Shown here: one piece after another, positions 10,336 through 21,850 of the stretch
Layout: each line of letters begins with the position of its first letter
Numbering within the stretch: the first letter of the stretch is position 1
From: Misgurnus anguillicaudatus
Lineage: Eukaryota; Chordata; Actinopteri; Cypriniformes; Cobitidae
Reading direction: 5' to 3'
NCBI RefSeq assembly: GCF_027580225.2
Contig: NC_073343.2
Coordinates: forward strand, 3,401,001-3,465,000
Length of the DNA: 64,000 bases
Position numbers and translations under genes: made by a program
The notes under the pieces: model-generated
What the model was told of the DNA's origin: nothing
The model's database searches: none
The model's input: only the letters and a program-made list of their open reading frames with translations

Positions 10336-12876
10336 TAATGTATTGCAATGCATAATATGAATAGTCCATAACAGATAACTATATAATGCAAATGTATATT
10401 TGTTCAGTAAGAGGGGAAATCCTGGTAAATACCCAGCTAAAATAAAAAAAACAATAAAGGATACTGATGCTCCTTTACTGAAATAATGTCTAGGATGTGT
10501 TCATCTGTACATTTTTAGAATAAGGGTTTTTGCAATGTGTCGTCTTTTTAACTTTAACTTTGAGAAAGCGAAACTATTATCCTGTGTTATCCCAAAAAGA
10601 GTGAGTTTTTAAATAAATTACCGCATTGACAACAACAACAAATTTTATTTGCCCTAAACCAGATGTGGTTTTGCATAATTTCTAATTAAATGTAAACAAA
10701 TTTAATCCATTTGTTAACTAGGCAAAAAGAATAACTGTTTGATAACTGTAGTGCTTAATTTATTTTTTTAAAGGGTAGGATAAACACTTTATGACACTTT
10801 CTCACATTATTCTGAAAATTAGAAAGGTGCAATAAATTTTTTAATTTTAGTGGACAATAGTTATATAGCTGAGAACCCCTGATTTAGTTCAAGACACATT
10901 TAGAACTAAATATTTTCATAATATGTTATCATGAAGTAGCATTGCCATCATTAACATCCCCAGGTACATCATCTCTTTAACTATGTAAAAAATTGAGCTT
11001 TAATAAAGCGTCAGCACTTTTCCTCAGGACCGAGTTATTAACAAGAGCCTGCACAAGAAGTAACTCAAGATGTCTGTCTTTGTCAAAGTACAATTGGGGG
11101 CTTACATCGCAGCATGAGTCAATGCCTAGTGCCTGTGTTAATAGGGAACTGCTGTGTCAGCGCGAGACTAGCCTTGGCTGCTACCGGTAGCATTAACATT
11201 TCTCAGTGGCTCGAAGGGCTCATTACGACATTGAGCGTGTCGGCTCATAATTAGCACTGACATGAATAGTTACTAATAACGTGTAGACACCTGCCATATC
11301 CTGTGACTTTCGGGAAATCCCCCTGATATCCCACCTTACCCCCAAGCATCACTGGCCAAACTTGAGGTGCCTTGTAAGGCGATGTGCAAATTGTGCTCAA
11401 GACCCTCGGAGGCCAGGAAGTGACTTTCGGTATGGTTGAATTTGTTTGTTTTATGCTACAAGAATTAATTTGATGTTGTACAGCCTTGAATTAGATGCAG
11501 GGGTGTGTAACAACACAGTGCGCGATTGCAGCGGAGGGCTGTTTAATGTTGATTGTGTGGTCGTAATTACAATCAAGACAGTCTTGCTCTCTCGCCAACA
11601 CTGTCTGCATCTTTCCAGGTGCATTTGTATTTTTTTTCAGCTGTCCTAACCGCTGTGAAAAACACCAAAGCAACATAAAACTATGCATGACGAGCGTGGC
11701 CTCCACGGTACCCAGCTCACAGATACTGACGCAGGGTATTTATCTTATTGGACAGCACTTTAAAATGGTTTCTGTGTACTCCTCACAGGAAGAGGAAGTT
11801 CAAACATTTTTTGAGTCTCTGGATTGTTGGGAGTTTTCAAACTGTGCTAATATGTAATGTAGAACTTAAAAACAATCCATAAATCTGTGTTATTCTATAC
11901 AATAAAATTCACTAGGCATTTTTAATCTTTCCATTTATACTCGGGCATCCGCATTAGAAATGTTCATAAAACCAACAGCTTTTATTTAATAGTTTATTTC
12001 TTCCGTGAGATCTCCAGGAAGGAACGCGTTCATTCATAATGGGATTAATCTTCCAGAGCAAATTCCCTAGCAGGGGTTGGAAAATGAGAGCTTTTGTGTG
12101 GACACCGAGTAACATCCATTGTTGAATGTTATCTCTCACTGAGGGGCTTTTTCATTGCTCTGATTAAGAATTCTTCTCATTGGGGTAAACAGAGTTAATG
12201 CTTTTGTGTCTATTTTCTCAGGTATGGATGTGGGATGCCTCAAATCAAGCTATATGAGTAGGTATGCGCAAAACCCTATACAATGACATCTCCTGAATAA
12301 CAACTTGATTTTAAAAATCCTGACAGTGGGAAAACTCTGAAAAAAGCATTGAGCTCTATAGGCATCCCAAAGATCATTTTGTTCTACCTGGCTGATGTTT
12401 TTTTTCATGTAAAACAGCACTTATGACCAATGCAACCTTTTTTCTTTCAAGATTTAGTCATGTTCTGGTTTACCACAGTATGTCAAATTAAATTCATCCA
12501 ATTTGTGCTGAATGAACCGAGCCACTGATCCGCTGAGCAGAGTACAGGTGGGAAATAAGAGCTTTGACTGACTGATCGCCCAACTATAAATTTAAAACAG
12601 ACATGCGTTGTTTCATGCGTTGACATTTTTGCATATGTACTTTAGCAGATGAACTCAATATGCAAGTGAATGTGCTACTGTAAATGCTCACACAGTTTTA
12701 CTTCACTCTACATTAGGTTATTACTTTTTGTTTATTTGGTAGGACATTATGTCTTTAGAGTATTCAATAACGTGTAATATCGGGCATCAATAATGATTGG
12801 TTTCCCATTTGTTTCGAACGCACATCCATTATTTGGCCAAACAGGTGAGCCCATGTTACTATGTACCCTGCTGCTC
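10336..12876. other. Non-coding DNA, apparently unique
   Basis: No gene, TIR pair or retroposon recognised. Open frames here are short and without motifs. Confidence 0.45.
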
Positions 12877-13526
12877 TTAAAGGGAAACTCCACTTTTTTT
12901 CAAATAGGTCATTTTCCAGCTCCACTAGAGTTAAACAATTAATTTTTACGATTTTGGAATCCATTCAGCTGATCTCCGGGTCTGGCAGTACCACTTTTAG
13001 CATAGCTTAGCATAATTCATTGAATCTAATTAGACCATTAGCATTGCGCTCAAAAATAACCAAAGAGTTTTTAGATATTACGCAGTGCCTGAAAGTAGTC
13101 CCCTTGGTAACTTTCAATAGCAGGGGACTATTTTCGGGCACTGTGTAATATCATTGCGCCTCCTGCAGGCATGTTACGGCAGCAAAGTCCTTGATTATTA
13201 CCCTAGAATGAGAGTACAGTTCCTAGCCATGTATGCCTAGAAAATCACAACTTTTTATTTTCCGTTGGTCTTAGAACATGATGTCACTACAGAAGAGTCA
13301 AGTTTTAAATAGGAAAAATATTGAAACTCTTATTTTTATTGGTTTTTCTGGCGCGATGCTAATGGTCTAATCAGATTCAATGGATTATGCTAAGCTATGC
13401 TAAAAGTGATACCGCCAGACGCGGAGATCGGCTGAATGGATTCCAAAATTTTTAAAATCAAATGGTTTAACTCTAGGGGAGCTGGAAAATGAGCCTATTT
13501 TCAAAAAAAGTGAAGTACCCCTTTAA
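12877..13526. mobile_element. TTAA-flanked palindromic MITE, family A
   Basis: TTAA followed by AGGGAAACTCCACTTTTTTT at the left and its near-complement ending CCTTTAA at the right. The arms continue inward with GGTCATTTTCCAGCTCC / GGAGCTGGAAAATGAGCC and with TTAGCATAGCTTAGCAT / ATGCTAAGCTATGCTAA. The whole 650 bp is one large imperfect foldback. TTAA targets point to Kolobok- or piggyBac-type transposases acting in trans. Confidence 0.8.
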
Positions 13527-15033
13527 ACCTTTAAAAACAGAGCAACTTTTTAATTTTACAGATTAAAGTTGCATACACTTTAAAATACTTGGTAGTTTCA
13601 ACCTATGCTTGGGTCAAATATGGACAAACCCAATTGCCGGATTACAATTAATCTAGAAATAAAAACCAACCAGCATTTTTAAATTGTATAAAAAATTATT
13701 TTAACATAAAAATACAATAACCAAATGTGTCTCACCCAATATGCTATGTATTATACGATAGATGGCATTAACAAATTGAGCCCAAATTTGAATAATGCAC
13801 ATCCACTATTTAAGCCCATCTATTAAAAATGCATGCCGGCTCCAGTGAATGCATTGGATTTTGGCAGACACACAGAGAAATTTTCATGTGAATATCATGG
13901 CAGCTCTCATAACCAGATTCCAAATCTAGTTCTCTCCCCTATTCCTCCTTCCAATTCTCCCTCTCTCTCTCATTCGCACACTTAAATGATCCCCCTCTCT
14001 CCAACATACAGTCTCGTCGTCACAGGCCTCGTAAATCCTGTTATAATACACTACTCCCCACGCTTGCTGTTTCCATTAATCCCTATCCTGAGGATACAGG
14101 TCTAAACTTTCCTTTGATCCACATTTGAGTTGGTAAAGAGACGCACTCGGAGTGTAGCGCAGCCCCCCTCCACGGTAGACTCTGGGTTTATACATGGAGC
14201 ATCTGCCTCAGAATACACTGCCAAACCTGCACCTCATTCTTCCGACACAACCTGATCTGCTTGCCTTAACAGGATTAACCCAACGGTGAGAGTCCTCGCA
14301 TACTATCACGACACAGAAAACTGCTACAACGGCTAGCGGATCGGTCTGTGACCGCATTGGTTACGTGCTGGTCCGTGCCGTATGTGCCGAGCTGCGTATC
14401 TGTATGGCAGAACTTTGGTGAAATTGTATTCTTCGTATGAAAATCAGTTCCGTTGGGAAGCGTTCATCAGCTTCTGCCATTGAAGTGAAACGCTGGACAT
14501 TTAATCAAAACGTAGTGTGTGAATTATGAGAGTGCTGGAAGTGATAAATGGAGATAATTCAAGGTAAGAATGGGTTTAAAATGGCCTCTTTTACACGGAA
14601 GAGTGATAAACGCGCTGGAATTCTCAGGTATTGACAATAAGTGTGTTAAACGTCCTCTTTTATCAGGGTTATAATGACCCACAATTATTGCAATTACGAT
14701 TTAACGTTGCTGTCAAGCATGATAAAAGGAGCGAAGTTAAATTAGTCTGTGTGAGAGCGAATGGATTTTAATTAATTTAAATTTTAGCCGCTAACAATGT
14801 GTTTCAAGACATCAAAGGACATTGAGCTGAACAGCTGTCAAAGTAACATACGATTTGTTGTTGTTGGTGTCTTACTAAAAAAAGGGTCTGTGGGTTAATT
14901 CATACTCCTGCGCACATACACAAGTGAACATTCACAAACACTGTACATGCCTTGTAAATATAGTGCTACAAATAATGTATCCCTTTATTCTTAATTGAAT
15001 AACTTAGTAAAGTATACATATGTGATGCAGTCT
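13527..15033. other. Non-coding DNA
   Basis: 13590-13690 resembles the TGGGTCAAATATGG repeat at 7.5 kb. 13920-14310 is pyrimidine-rich and of higher complexity. No exon could be supported. Confidence 0.4.
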
Positions 15034-15048
15034 GGGAAAACCCATTTT

Positions 15049-15219
15049 AAAGTTATATTTTTTTCCTTTTTTTAATTAACAGTGAGTTTAGGAAAGGACA
15101 GGAAAGGGAGGAGAGAGGGGTATGGGATCGGCCAATGACCACGAGCCGAGAATCGAACTCGGGTCGCCGAAAATGCGAAAGCACCACATGTTGAAGCGCT
15201 GCCCACTACACCATCGGCA
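15049..15219 (-). mobile_element. tRNA-derived SINE with perfect target duplication
   Basis: Read on the minus strand from 15219, the head has an A-box-like TGGTGTAGTGG and a B box GAGTTCGATTCTC. The latter lies in a perfect 5-bp T stem, CCGAG/CTCGG. A short body and an A-rich tail follow. The 15-bp duplication GGGAAAACCCATTTT flanks it at 15034-15048 and 15220-15234. At 171 bp it is compact, and the intact TSD indicates a fairly recent insertion. Confidence 0.9.
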
Positions 15220-15234
15220 GGGAAAACCCATTTT

Positions 15235-15768
15235 TACATATTTTAGGTTTTAATGCTGTATAAAAGCTGGGTTCAAGCACTTTCTAAATTAGTTTCTTTT
15301 ATAGCATGTCTAAAAGAAAAGTTATGTCTACCTGACATTTTCATGTTTAAGTGCTATAATTGGGTCCCCAGTGCTTCTACAAACCTTGAAAATATGAAAA
15401 AGAAAAACCCAATAATTTAGTTTTGTTAAACCATTCTCTGCAAGCATGTGAAAAATAGGTCATTGAAATGTGGCTCCCCTTGTGATGTCACAAGGGGATC
15501 TTATTATAATAATACCACCCCTTAACTTGCACTATTCAACCACAGCACTGTCGTTTAGTGCAGAGAGAAACAGAGAGAAACATAATTGACGGCACAATTG
15601 AGTTTCAATTTCAATAAAAAAGTCTTATAGTCTTGTGAAATGTCTCCTTTAAATGAGATAAATAAAAGCACAACAATCAAGTACTACAAATAAAAGTCAC
15701 TTTTTACTGTGTTGTTTAAGATACAAAATGGTCACTTTGACCCCAAGGAACACAATACTTACAAAAAT
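15235..15768. other. Non-coding DNA, nothing recognised
   Basis: Short AT-rich stretch between the SINE and the next MITE; no feature seen. Confidence 0.5.
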
Positions 15769-16179
15769 TTAAAGGAATAGTCCACCCATTCGCCATATTA
15801 AACCACGTTATCACCTCAACCTAGACGAATCAATACATACCCACCCTCTTCAATGCGTGCACTGCACAGGGCGCCGTGAATGCGCCAGCATTCAGCACAG
15901 CCCCATTCATTCCTATGGTACCAAAAACAGTTTTATTTTGTGGCACCATACTTACTGGTATAACTCCTCATGTAACAGTCTTTAAATAGGGAAAACACGG
16001 AAGTGTTTGGTGGCTTCCCTGTTTGGTACCATAGGAATGAATGGGTCTAGGCTAAATGCTAACACTTTCACGACGCGCTGTACAGTGCATGCATTGAAAA
16101 AAGATAGATATGTATTAATTAGTCTAAGTTGAGTTAATAACATAGTTTAATATGGCAAAAGGGTAGACTATTCATTTAA
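15769..16179. mobile_element. TTAA-flanked MITE, family B, copy 1
   Basis: TTAAAGGAATAGTCCACCC at the left and GGGTAGACTATTCATTTAA at the right. Inner arms include CATTCATTCCTATGGTACC / GGTACCATAGGAATGAATG around a TCCCTGTTTGG centre. A second copy lies at 54003-54409. It has no coding capacity. Confidence 0.85.
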
Positions 16180-16181
16180 AC

Positions 16182-16652
16182 CAGTGTTTCTCAAAGTGTG
16201 GGGCGGGCCCCACTGGTGGGGAATAGGAACATTACAAGTGGGGCATGACAAACTGGAGGAAGTTTTACTTATTGACCATTTACTCAAAACGACACATTTA
16301 AATATAAGCCTAACTTAAAACAACCTCAGATTGAAGAAAATGTCATGCAAAACCACAGCCTGCAAGAATGAATTGATGTCGAAATGTTAATTGAAGCGAA
16401 ACAAAAACTTTAATGTGGACAGGCGATATACTGTAAAAATTGAAAGTAGAATCTATTTTAAAAAAAAAATACTAAACTGGTAACACTTACTTTAGGTGAA
16501 AAGTTTAAAGTTACTTTTTATTACTTCAATTGGTAGCACACAAAATATTTAAGCTTTATTAACTTATAAAGTGAAAAATTTAAGTTGAAAAAAATCTCTT
16601 TTTAGGTGTAACCAATTATAGTATTTTTTAAGAAAAAGTTTGAGAAACACAG
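16182..16652. mobile_element. hAT (Charlie-type) MITE
   Basis: Termini CAGTGTTTCTCAAA and TTTGAGAAACACAG are the classic Charlie-like hAT ends. Flanks ATTTAAAC (16174-16181) and ATTTAAAA (16653-16660) match at 7 of 8. The left target duplication includes the TTAA that closes the preceding MITE. The interior is non-coding; from about 16434 it contains an AT-rich patch that may be a further small insertion. Confidence 0.8.
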
Positions 16653-16940
16653 ATTTAAAAATGTTTATGTTATTATATTATCTGAACCACATCTATTCAC
16701 CTTTCTTGTATTTTACTGTTACTTTTAATAAAGTTTTAAGTTGTTTATCATGGGCATAGTCTCTGAACTTTTAATTACCCCTTGTATGTTAAGATGTTTA
16801 TTTAAATTTATCATTTTCATCACTCATCTTTTAAGCGATACTTCAGAATGCGCATAAAATCATGGTGATGGAAACATGGCTTGTGTTGCACCTCCGCGGT
16901 CCGGGTCTTTTCACTTTAAATCGCTTTAATCTGAACTACC

Positions 16941-17418
16941 CAGGTGAAAAAGTAGTACACATAGTGTACTTAAAGTGCTTTATTTTCGCACACTAATTTT
17001 GTACTTAATATACTAAAAATCCATCTTTAGTACTTCTTAAGATGTTCTTCTAAGTGTACTTCACTGTGCTATTTTGAGACACCATGAATATGAACTAAAA
17101 TGCATTTTAAACATACTATCTCTGTATTAAAAAATGTATCTAGTTAACACCTGTATTAAACCTGAACTCAACCTTCATACAAAGATGGGTTCAAGTTTAC
17201 TACAAGTGGTATCCAAATACATCCTTCAAATACATTTTTAGCACATTTTAGTTCATATTTATGGTGTCTCAAAATAGCACAGTGAAGTACACTTAGATGA
17301 TTTTAAGAACATCTTAAGAAGTACTAAAGATGGATTTTTAGTATATTAAGTACACAAATAGTGTGCGAAAATAAAGCACTTTAAGTACACTATGGAAGTG
17401 TACTACTTTTTCACCTTG
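16941..17418. repeat. Long imperfect palindromic element
   Basis: The left arm starts CAGGTGAAAAAGTAGTACAC and the right arm ends GTGTACTACTTTTTCACCTTG. Further matching arms are AAAGTGCTTTATTTTCGCACAC / GTGTGCGAAAATAAAGCACTTT (spanning a few mismatches) and CCATCTTTAGTACTTCTTAAG / CTTAAGAAGTACTAAAGATGG. No clean target duplication was found, so the superfamily is left open. Confidence 0.7.
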
Positions 17419-18005
17419 GTAAACAAGTGAATTTTGCATAGATATTATCCTAGAGTTGATAGACAAGTTGTTATAGAATAACATTCAAATAAAACTCAAT
17501 TTTGAAAAAAAAACGTATATTTTTTATTTTTCTGAAAATGTTTCGACATCCAGGGGTTTTTCCCAAAACGGATCACAAATGTCCTAATATAACTAAGGCC
17601 TAGTCCTGGCTTAACCTAAACCCTTACTGGGAAACCAGCCCAAGTTTAACTAATCTAATTACAAATAAATAAGTATCGAAGTTAGTGTAGTAAGATTTAA
17701 GGGCGCTTTCAAACCCGTTTGCCATCAGAGTTGAGATAAACCGGTGTGAAAGTGGTTGTCTGAATTCCTGCATCATAAAATACTGCATTTCTTATAGTTG
17801 CTTGTGCCTGAATAAATTGTCTTTGAAAAGTACTGTGCATATGAAGATCCAAAGAAACAAATATCAGAATAATACAGTGAACTTGACATTTTTACCTGTC
17901 TTACATACTGTAGCGTGCTGTGAAACATATCAAATTACTTTAGTTACTTTAGCTTAATAAATTAAGTTAAACAATTTGTTATTAGTTATGTCAACTTATC
18001 ACATT
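17419..18005. other. Non-coding DNA with a short repeat fragment
   Basis: 17580-17640 (CTAAGGCCTAGTCCTGGC and CTGGGAAACCAG) resembles a fish repeat fragment also hinted at near 31085-31130. No gene seen. Confidence 0.35.
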
Positions 18006-18013
18006 GTTTTAAC

Positions 18014-18494
18014 CATAGATATGTATATAAAGGCTAGATGGCTCAAGGCGGAGTCCCTAACGGCATCACCTGGCGGCCATCTTACGACAGGGCGCTCGCT
18101 CACTCGTAGCATTGAGTTTAATGGTGCAGGTACTTTTAAATGACCATAACTTGCTCAATTTTCTACCGATTATCAAACGGTTTGGGTTTTTACAAACGTT
18201 ATTAACGTGGCTATAATTCTGGATGCTTTAACATGTTTCATGAATTTATTTTTTATTTTTAGTATAGGTATGCAGTGTCATAGGTACATCTTTGACGTTT
18301 AGAACAAACCAAACCGTTTGAAAATCGGTAAAAAATTAAGCAAGTTATGGTCATTTAAAAGTACCTGCATCATTAAAACTCAATGCTACGAGTGAGCGAG
18401 CGCCCTGTCGTAAGATGGCCGCCAAAATGCGGACGTTGCACTCAATTGGCCAGCAGCGCGGACGAGCCATCTAGCCTTTATATACATATCTATG
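18014..18494. mobile_element. hAT-like MITE with perfect 8-bp TSD
   Basis: The direct duplication GTTTTAAC lies at 18006-18013 and 18495-18502. TIRs run CATAGATATGTATATAAAGG to CCTTTATATACATATCTATG and continue as GCTAGATGGCTC / GAGCCATCTAGC. The interior is also palindromic, for example AAATGACCATAACTTGCTCAA / TTAAGCAAGTTATGGTCATTT (near-complementary). The 481-bp element has no coding frame. Confidence 0.9.
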
Positions 18495-18502
18495 GTTTTA
18501 AC

Positions 18503-20720
18503 ATCATGCTTAATTTTTTACAGTTCAGTAGTCATTACATAGCTACGACAGGAAACTGCTAAAACCCCTGGCGGTACATACAGTGGGTTAAAATGCCTCA
18601 GTAATAGTAGCATGAATCAAAATGTAAAAATGTATGAAAATGGTGCAATCACATAATCCACAACTTTGAGCCTGTAATTCCTTTACACTATTAAACAAAT
18701 CCCAACTTAATCCTAGGAATGGAATTGGCTTCCGTAAATATTCGTTTATGCAATAGTTTCTAAGATTCACAAGTATGTTTGGGCCCCATTTCAGGCACGT
18801 TCAACCATCCACACACTATCATGGTAAACAAGTGGGGGTAAATCCACTTTGTTCTGCCTGTCATACTCTCATCTCATCGTTGTGGGGCTTTAGGGGGATA
18901 GTGTGCTGGCTTAGCAGCGCTTTCTCTAAGAGTCTTCACCTGAAAGCATCTTTTCCCTTATGTCATTACTGCGCACAGTTCCTCTGTCCAGTATGTAACT
19001 CCTCACAACAGCAAGACAGCTCAGACCACTAGACTGCAGGCAACATGTCCAAGCAAATAGTAATCTCACCGCCGAAAACACTGCAGGTTATGCGACTCTC
19101 AAAGAAATTCGCACAAAGATCTACGTGCAGAATGCGAAAACAAATAAATAAATAACTGCGGCTAATGATGTAGAGACTTAATCCAGGGATTCTGCTTACA
19201 CGTGTAAACAGAGGGTAGGAGAGACGGGCGAGAGCTCTTTTCATCTATATCTAACATGGTATCGTGCCCCAGGGGCCTTTACTGAGAGTTCCTGCACAAC
19301 GCTCGACCGGGATTTTCACATGGACTGAACTACGCCAGTTTTACTAAGAAATCAGTGGAGGAAGTGGATTGTTAATGGATATAGAATAAAATGAATCAAC
19401 AATAAATAAATAAATATTATACATATACTTCCCACACACAAATCTGATATATTGAATTGCATCAGCGTTATTACCAAGTAAACATATTATGGATATATTT
19501 TAATGCATATACGGTCTATAGATCTGTCAAAATGCATTACTGCCAGAAGCTTTCAAGGCTTTCAACTCTTTCAGCTGTGATGAAAAACAAAACAAAAACA
19601 AAATCGCATATCAACACATTTTTACGATAATAAATACGTCTAGCCAATCACTTCAGGCAAAAACAACATAACAACTAATTACAAGGATGATCTCAAAATC
19701 AATTCGTAATTTCTTGTTGTCCTTCATGTAAATTAACTCTGACTGAAGTATGAAAACGTGTATCAATTGATTTAATTAGACAGAGGGATATAAAGCGCTC
19801 CTACATTCCCACACACAGCTTACGTGAGATATCCCTCTAAAAATAAAGCATGAGGGGGAAAAGGAAAACACGTCTTGCGAACTAAATAAATATGATTTGT
19901 AGGATTAAACACTGTGAGGCAAAAAAATATATAATTTTGCAACAATATATGAATTATTTTTTAATGAACTAAAAGCTTTAAAGTGAAGTTTTGACAGCTA
20001 TCCCCAGTTGCCATGTACAGCAAACGCAAAGGTAAGTACAAATTTTCTTTGGAATTTGTATTTGGACATTTCAATAATGCAAAGGAAACAATATTTGACT
20101 CATTCAAGCAATTTGATTACAACATGCAAAGTGAAATGTAAAGTTTGTTTAAGATGCAAAGACGTGCATCTACAGGTACTCAAAGTTTTGCTTTCATCCA
20201 GCAAAACATCTGGCATTCATCACATTGATAGACTTTCTCAATTTTTCTTTTTGTACTTGCAGCTCTTTACTTGGGTATTACTTGAAAAACACCTGAAATT
20301 GTGTGTTGACACTATAACATTGCAAATGAGCAATCACGGCAAAGCACAGCTTCGACAAGGTTTAGCATTTAATAGTCTAATTGCCTGAGTGCTTTGGGAG
20401 AGAGAACTCCACGCTCCGTATCCACAAAACAGCTCAACGTTTATCAGATCCTCCCCTATTCCAAAACCCAATCTAAAGCTCGACTTCTTATAGCCCCAGT
20501 GATGTACTATCCTCCCTGCTTTAATTAAACCGCAAACACACAATGCCTGATAAACCCTACGGAGACACAAGCATCACTCAACAAACTAAATCTTGATTAT
20601 TCCCCCAACGCAAATAACTATTGAGATGGGTGGGAGAAAAGAGAGCGAGCCAGACCTTTAAACAAACAAATGCTGGACATCAAACATCTCTCACACAGAG
20701 TCAACATTTTACCACGTTGG
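18503..20720 (-). other. Neurexin intron immediately downstream of the beta exon
   Basis: Non-coding on both strands as far as I can see. The open frame at 20008-20388 has no recognisable domain. If the beta exon is correctly assigned, this is the first part of the beta-transcript intron 1, which continues beyond position 1. Confidence 0.6.
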
Positions 20721-20727
20721 AACTCAC
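20721..20727 (-). other. Splice donor of neurexin beta exon 1
   Basis: On the minus strand the exon ends ...CCATG and the intron starts GTGAGTT, a near-consensus U1 site. The split falls after the first base of a codon (phase 1), matching the neurexin beta junction, where the following codon would become Ala before the next LNS domain. Confidence 0.85.
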
Positions 20728-21022
20728 CATGGCCGCTTCTGAGGAACGCCGGAGTACGGTATATGGAAATAGGTGAGTTGTGGTGTCGGCCACTGTGGAA
20801 AGGTAATTCGGGGTGGGTATATGAGGTTGCCGCCCCAGGGGGTCCGGCGGCAACCACTGAACTATCCAAGCTGGCGGCGCGCCTGGGAGGCGAGGAGGTC
20901 CACGCAGAACCAACGATACATCCCAAGGTCAGAGACCACATCCAGGGGGTCCAACTTAACCGGAAGAGGGACTGCCCCTCCTGACCACCACGAAACAACG
21001 ACGCCGCTCTGCTGGGACGCAT
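20728..21022 (-). CDS. nrxn3: Neurexin-3 beta, first coding exon (beta-specific N-terminus)
   Basis: Encodes the N-terminus of a presynaptic neurexin beta isoform, a single-pass adhesion protein that binds neuroligins and other postsynaptic partners through its single LNS domain. The exon gives 98 codons plus one base. Residues ~24-44 are a hydrophobic signal segment with WTPWMW and [12 protein letters not shown], paralleling WTLGIW and GCIVSSVWSSS as I recall them from human neurexin-3 beta. Residues ~75-98 hold [15 protein letters not shown] and end LRSGH, matching the His-rich beta segment (HHSVPISIYR...LRGGH). ATG at 21022-21020 has G at -3, and an in-frame TAG lies ten codons upstream (21052-21050), so this is the first usable Met. 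The donor GTGAGT follows in phase 1. The 'IS' of PISIYR and the GCIV block favour nrxn3 over nrxn1 or nrxn2; the a/b fish paralogue cannot be decided. The exon starting the LNS domain is not in the window. Confidence 0.9.
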
Positions 21023-21850
21023 GACGCTCACCCGACTCGCTCTTAGACACTAGGCACGGAGAACAGAGTTTTCTCATGATGGAGAAAACCCCATGCTAGG
21101 AGTCACAACCTCCTCCTCTTCCGGCACCCACGAGCGCTCAGTGCGAGGTGAGACCCGTTGCAGCTGGTGAGGGAACGGATGTTGAGGAGCGCCTGCGAAG
21201 GGATTCTCGTGTCTCACAGCTGCATCAGTCACACACGCCGCTGCACGGCTCTGTCGCTCACAAGACCTGAATTACCCGGCGGAAAAGAGGGTCATGACCC
21301 GACCCTCTGCCAATCATTCACTGTCCGTCCCACACAAAAGAGCCGGTGGAGAGAAAGACTTTTTCAGGGGTTTTTCAAAAGGATAAACTCTGGAATGAAC
21401 AAAAATTCCTTTTTCCCGGCACTGGGCTCCAAAGGTGTTGCAATACAAAGGCTCGGGCTGAAACGCCGCTCACGCGTGCACACTCAAACACACGCTCTCT
21501 TCTGATTCTCTTCCTCCTGAGATTAGTATTGCTTAGCCTGTCTGTATTTGGACAGAGGCTTGACGCACTTTCACCAGCTCTGCAAAGCAATGAGAGTGAG
21601 TGAGGGAGAGCGAACGAGAGACACTGAAGGAAGGGAGGAGGGAGAGAAAGCGAGCGTGTGTGTGTGTGTGAGAAAGAGAGAGAGAGTGAGAGAGAGAATG
21701 GTACAGGTGAAACAAAGCAAACAGACTAGGAAGAGAGGACACCGTGTGTGTGTGTGCGCGCGTGTGTGTCGGAGCGCAGAAGTGTGGAAAAATGGGGATG
21801 CCGATACAAATCCCCACTGAAAACTGAGTGAGATGCTCTTTCAGATGGAG
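21023..21850 (-). promoter_or_regulatory. Probable neurexin-beta promoter and 5' UTR
   Basis: Upstream of the ATG on the minus strand the sequence becomes CpG-rich and GC-rich relative to the AT-rich surroundings, strongest between 20.75 and 21.5 kb. It then runs into purine and GT tracts at 21.6-21.8 kb. Beta neurexins use an internal promoter within the alpha gene, and this position fits. No TATA box or start site could be fixed by eye, so the boundaries are approximate. Confidence 0.55.
21597..21785. repeat. Low-complexity (GA)n and (GT)n tracts
   Basis: Alternating GAGAG-rich purine stretches and two GT runs (about 21656-21671 and 21743-21769). On the minus strand this lies a little over 0.5 kb upstream of the neurexin-beta ATG. 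Confidence 0.85.

Noticed and set aside
20008..20388. 126-codon plus-strand frame
   Set aside because: No family resemblance or exon features seen.
1..20720. Next neurexin exon (start of the last LNS domain)
   Set aside because: No frame on the minus strand contains a TTYIF/ATYIF-like start or LNS residues; the exon must lie outside the window.
20670..20984. 104-codon plus-strand frame opposite the neurexin exon
   Set aside because: No recognisable domain; it mirrors the GC-rich coding exon on the other strand.
21023..21031. Extension of the neurexin frame to a GTG at 21031
   Set aside because: Eukaryotic initiation at GTG is unlikely; the ATG at 21022 has G at -3 and is the first Met after an in-frame TAG.
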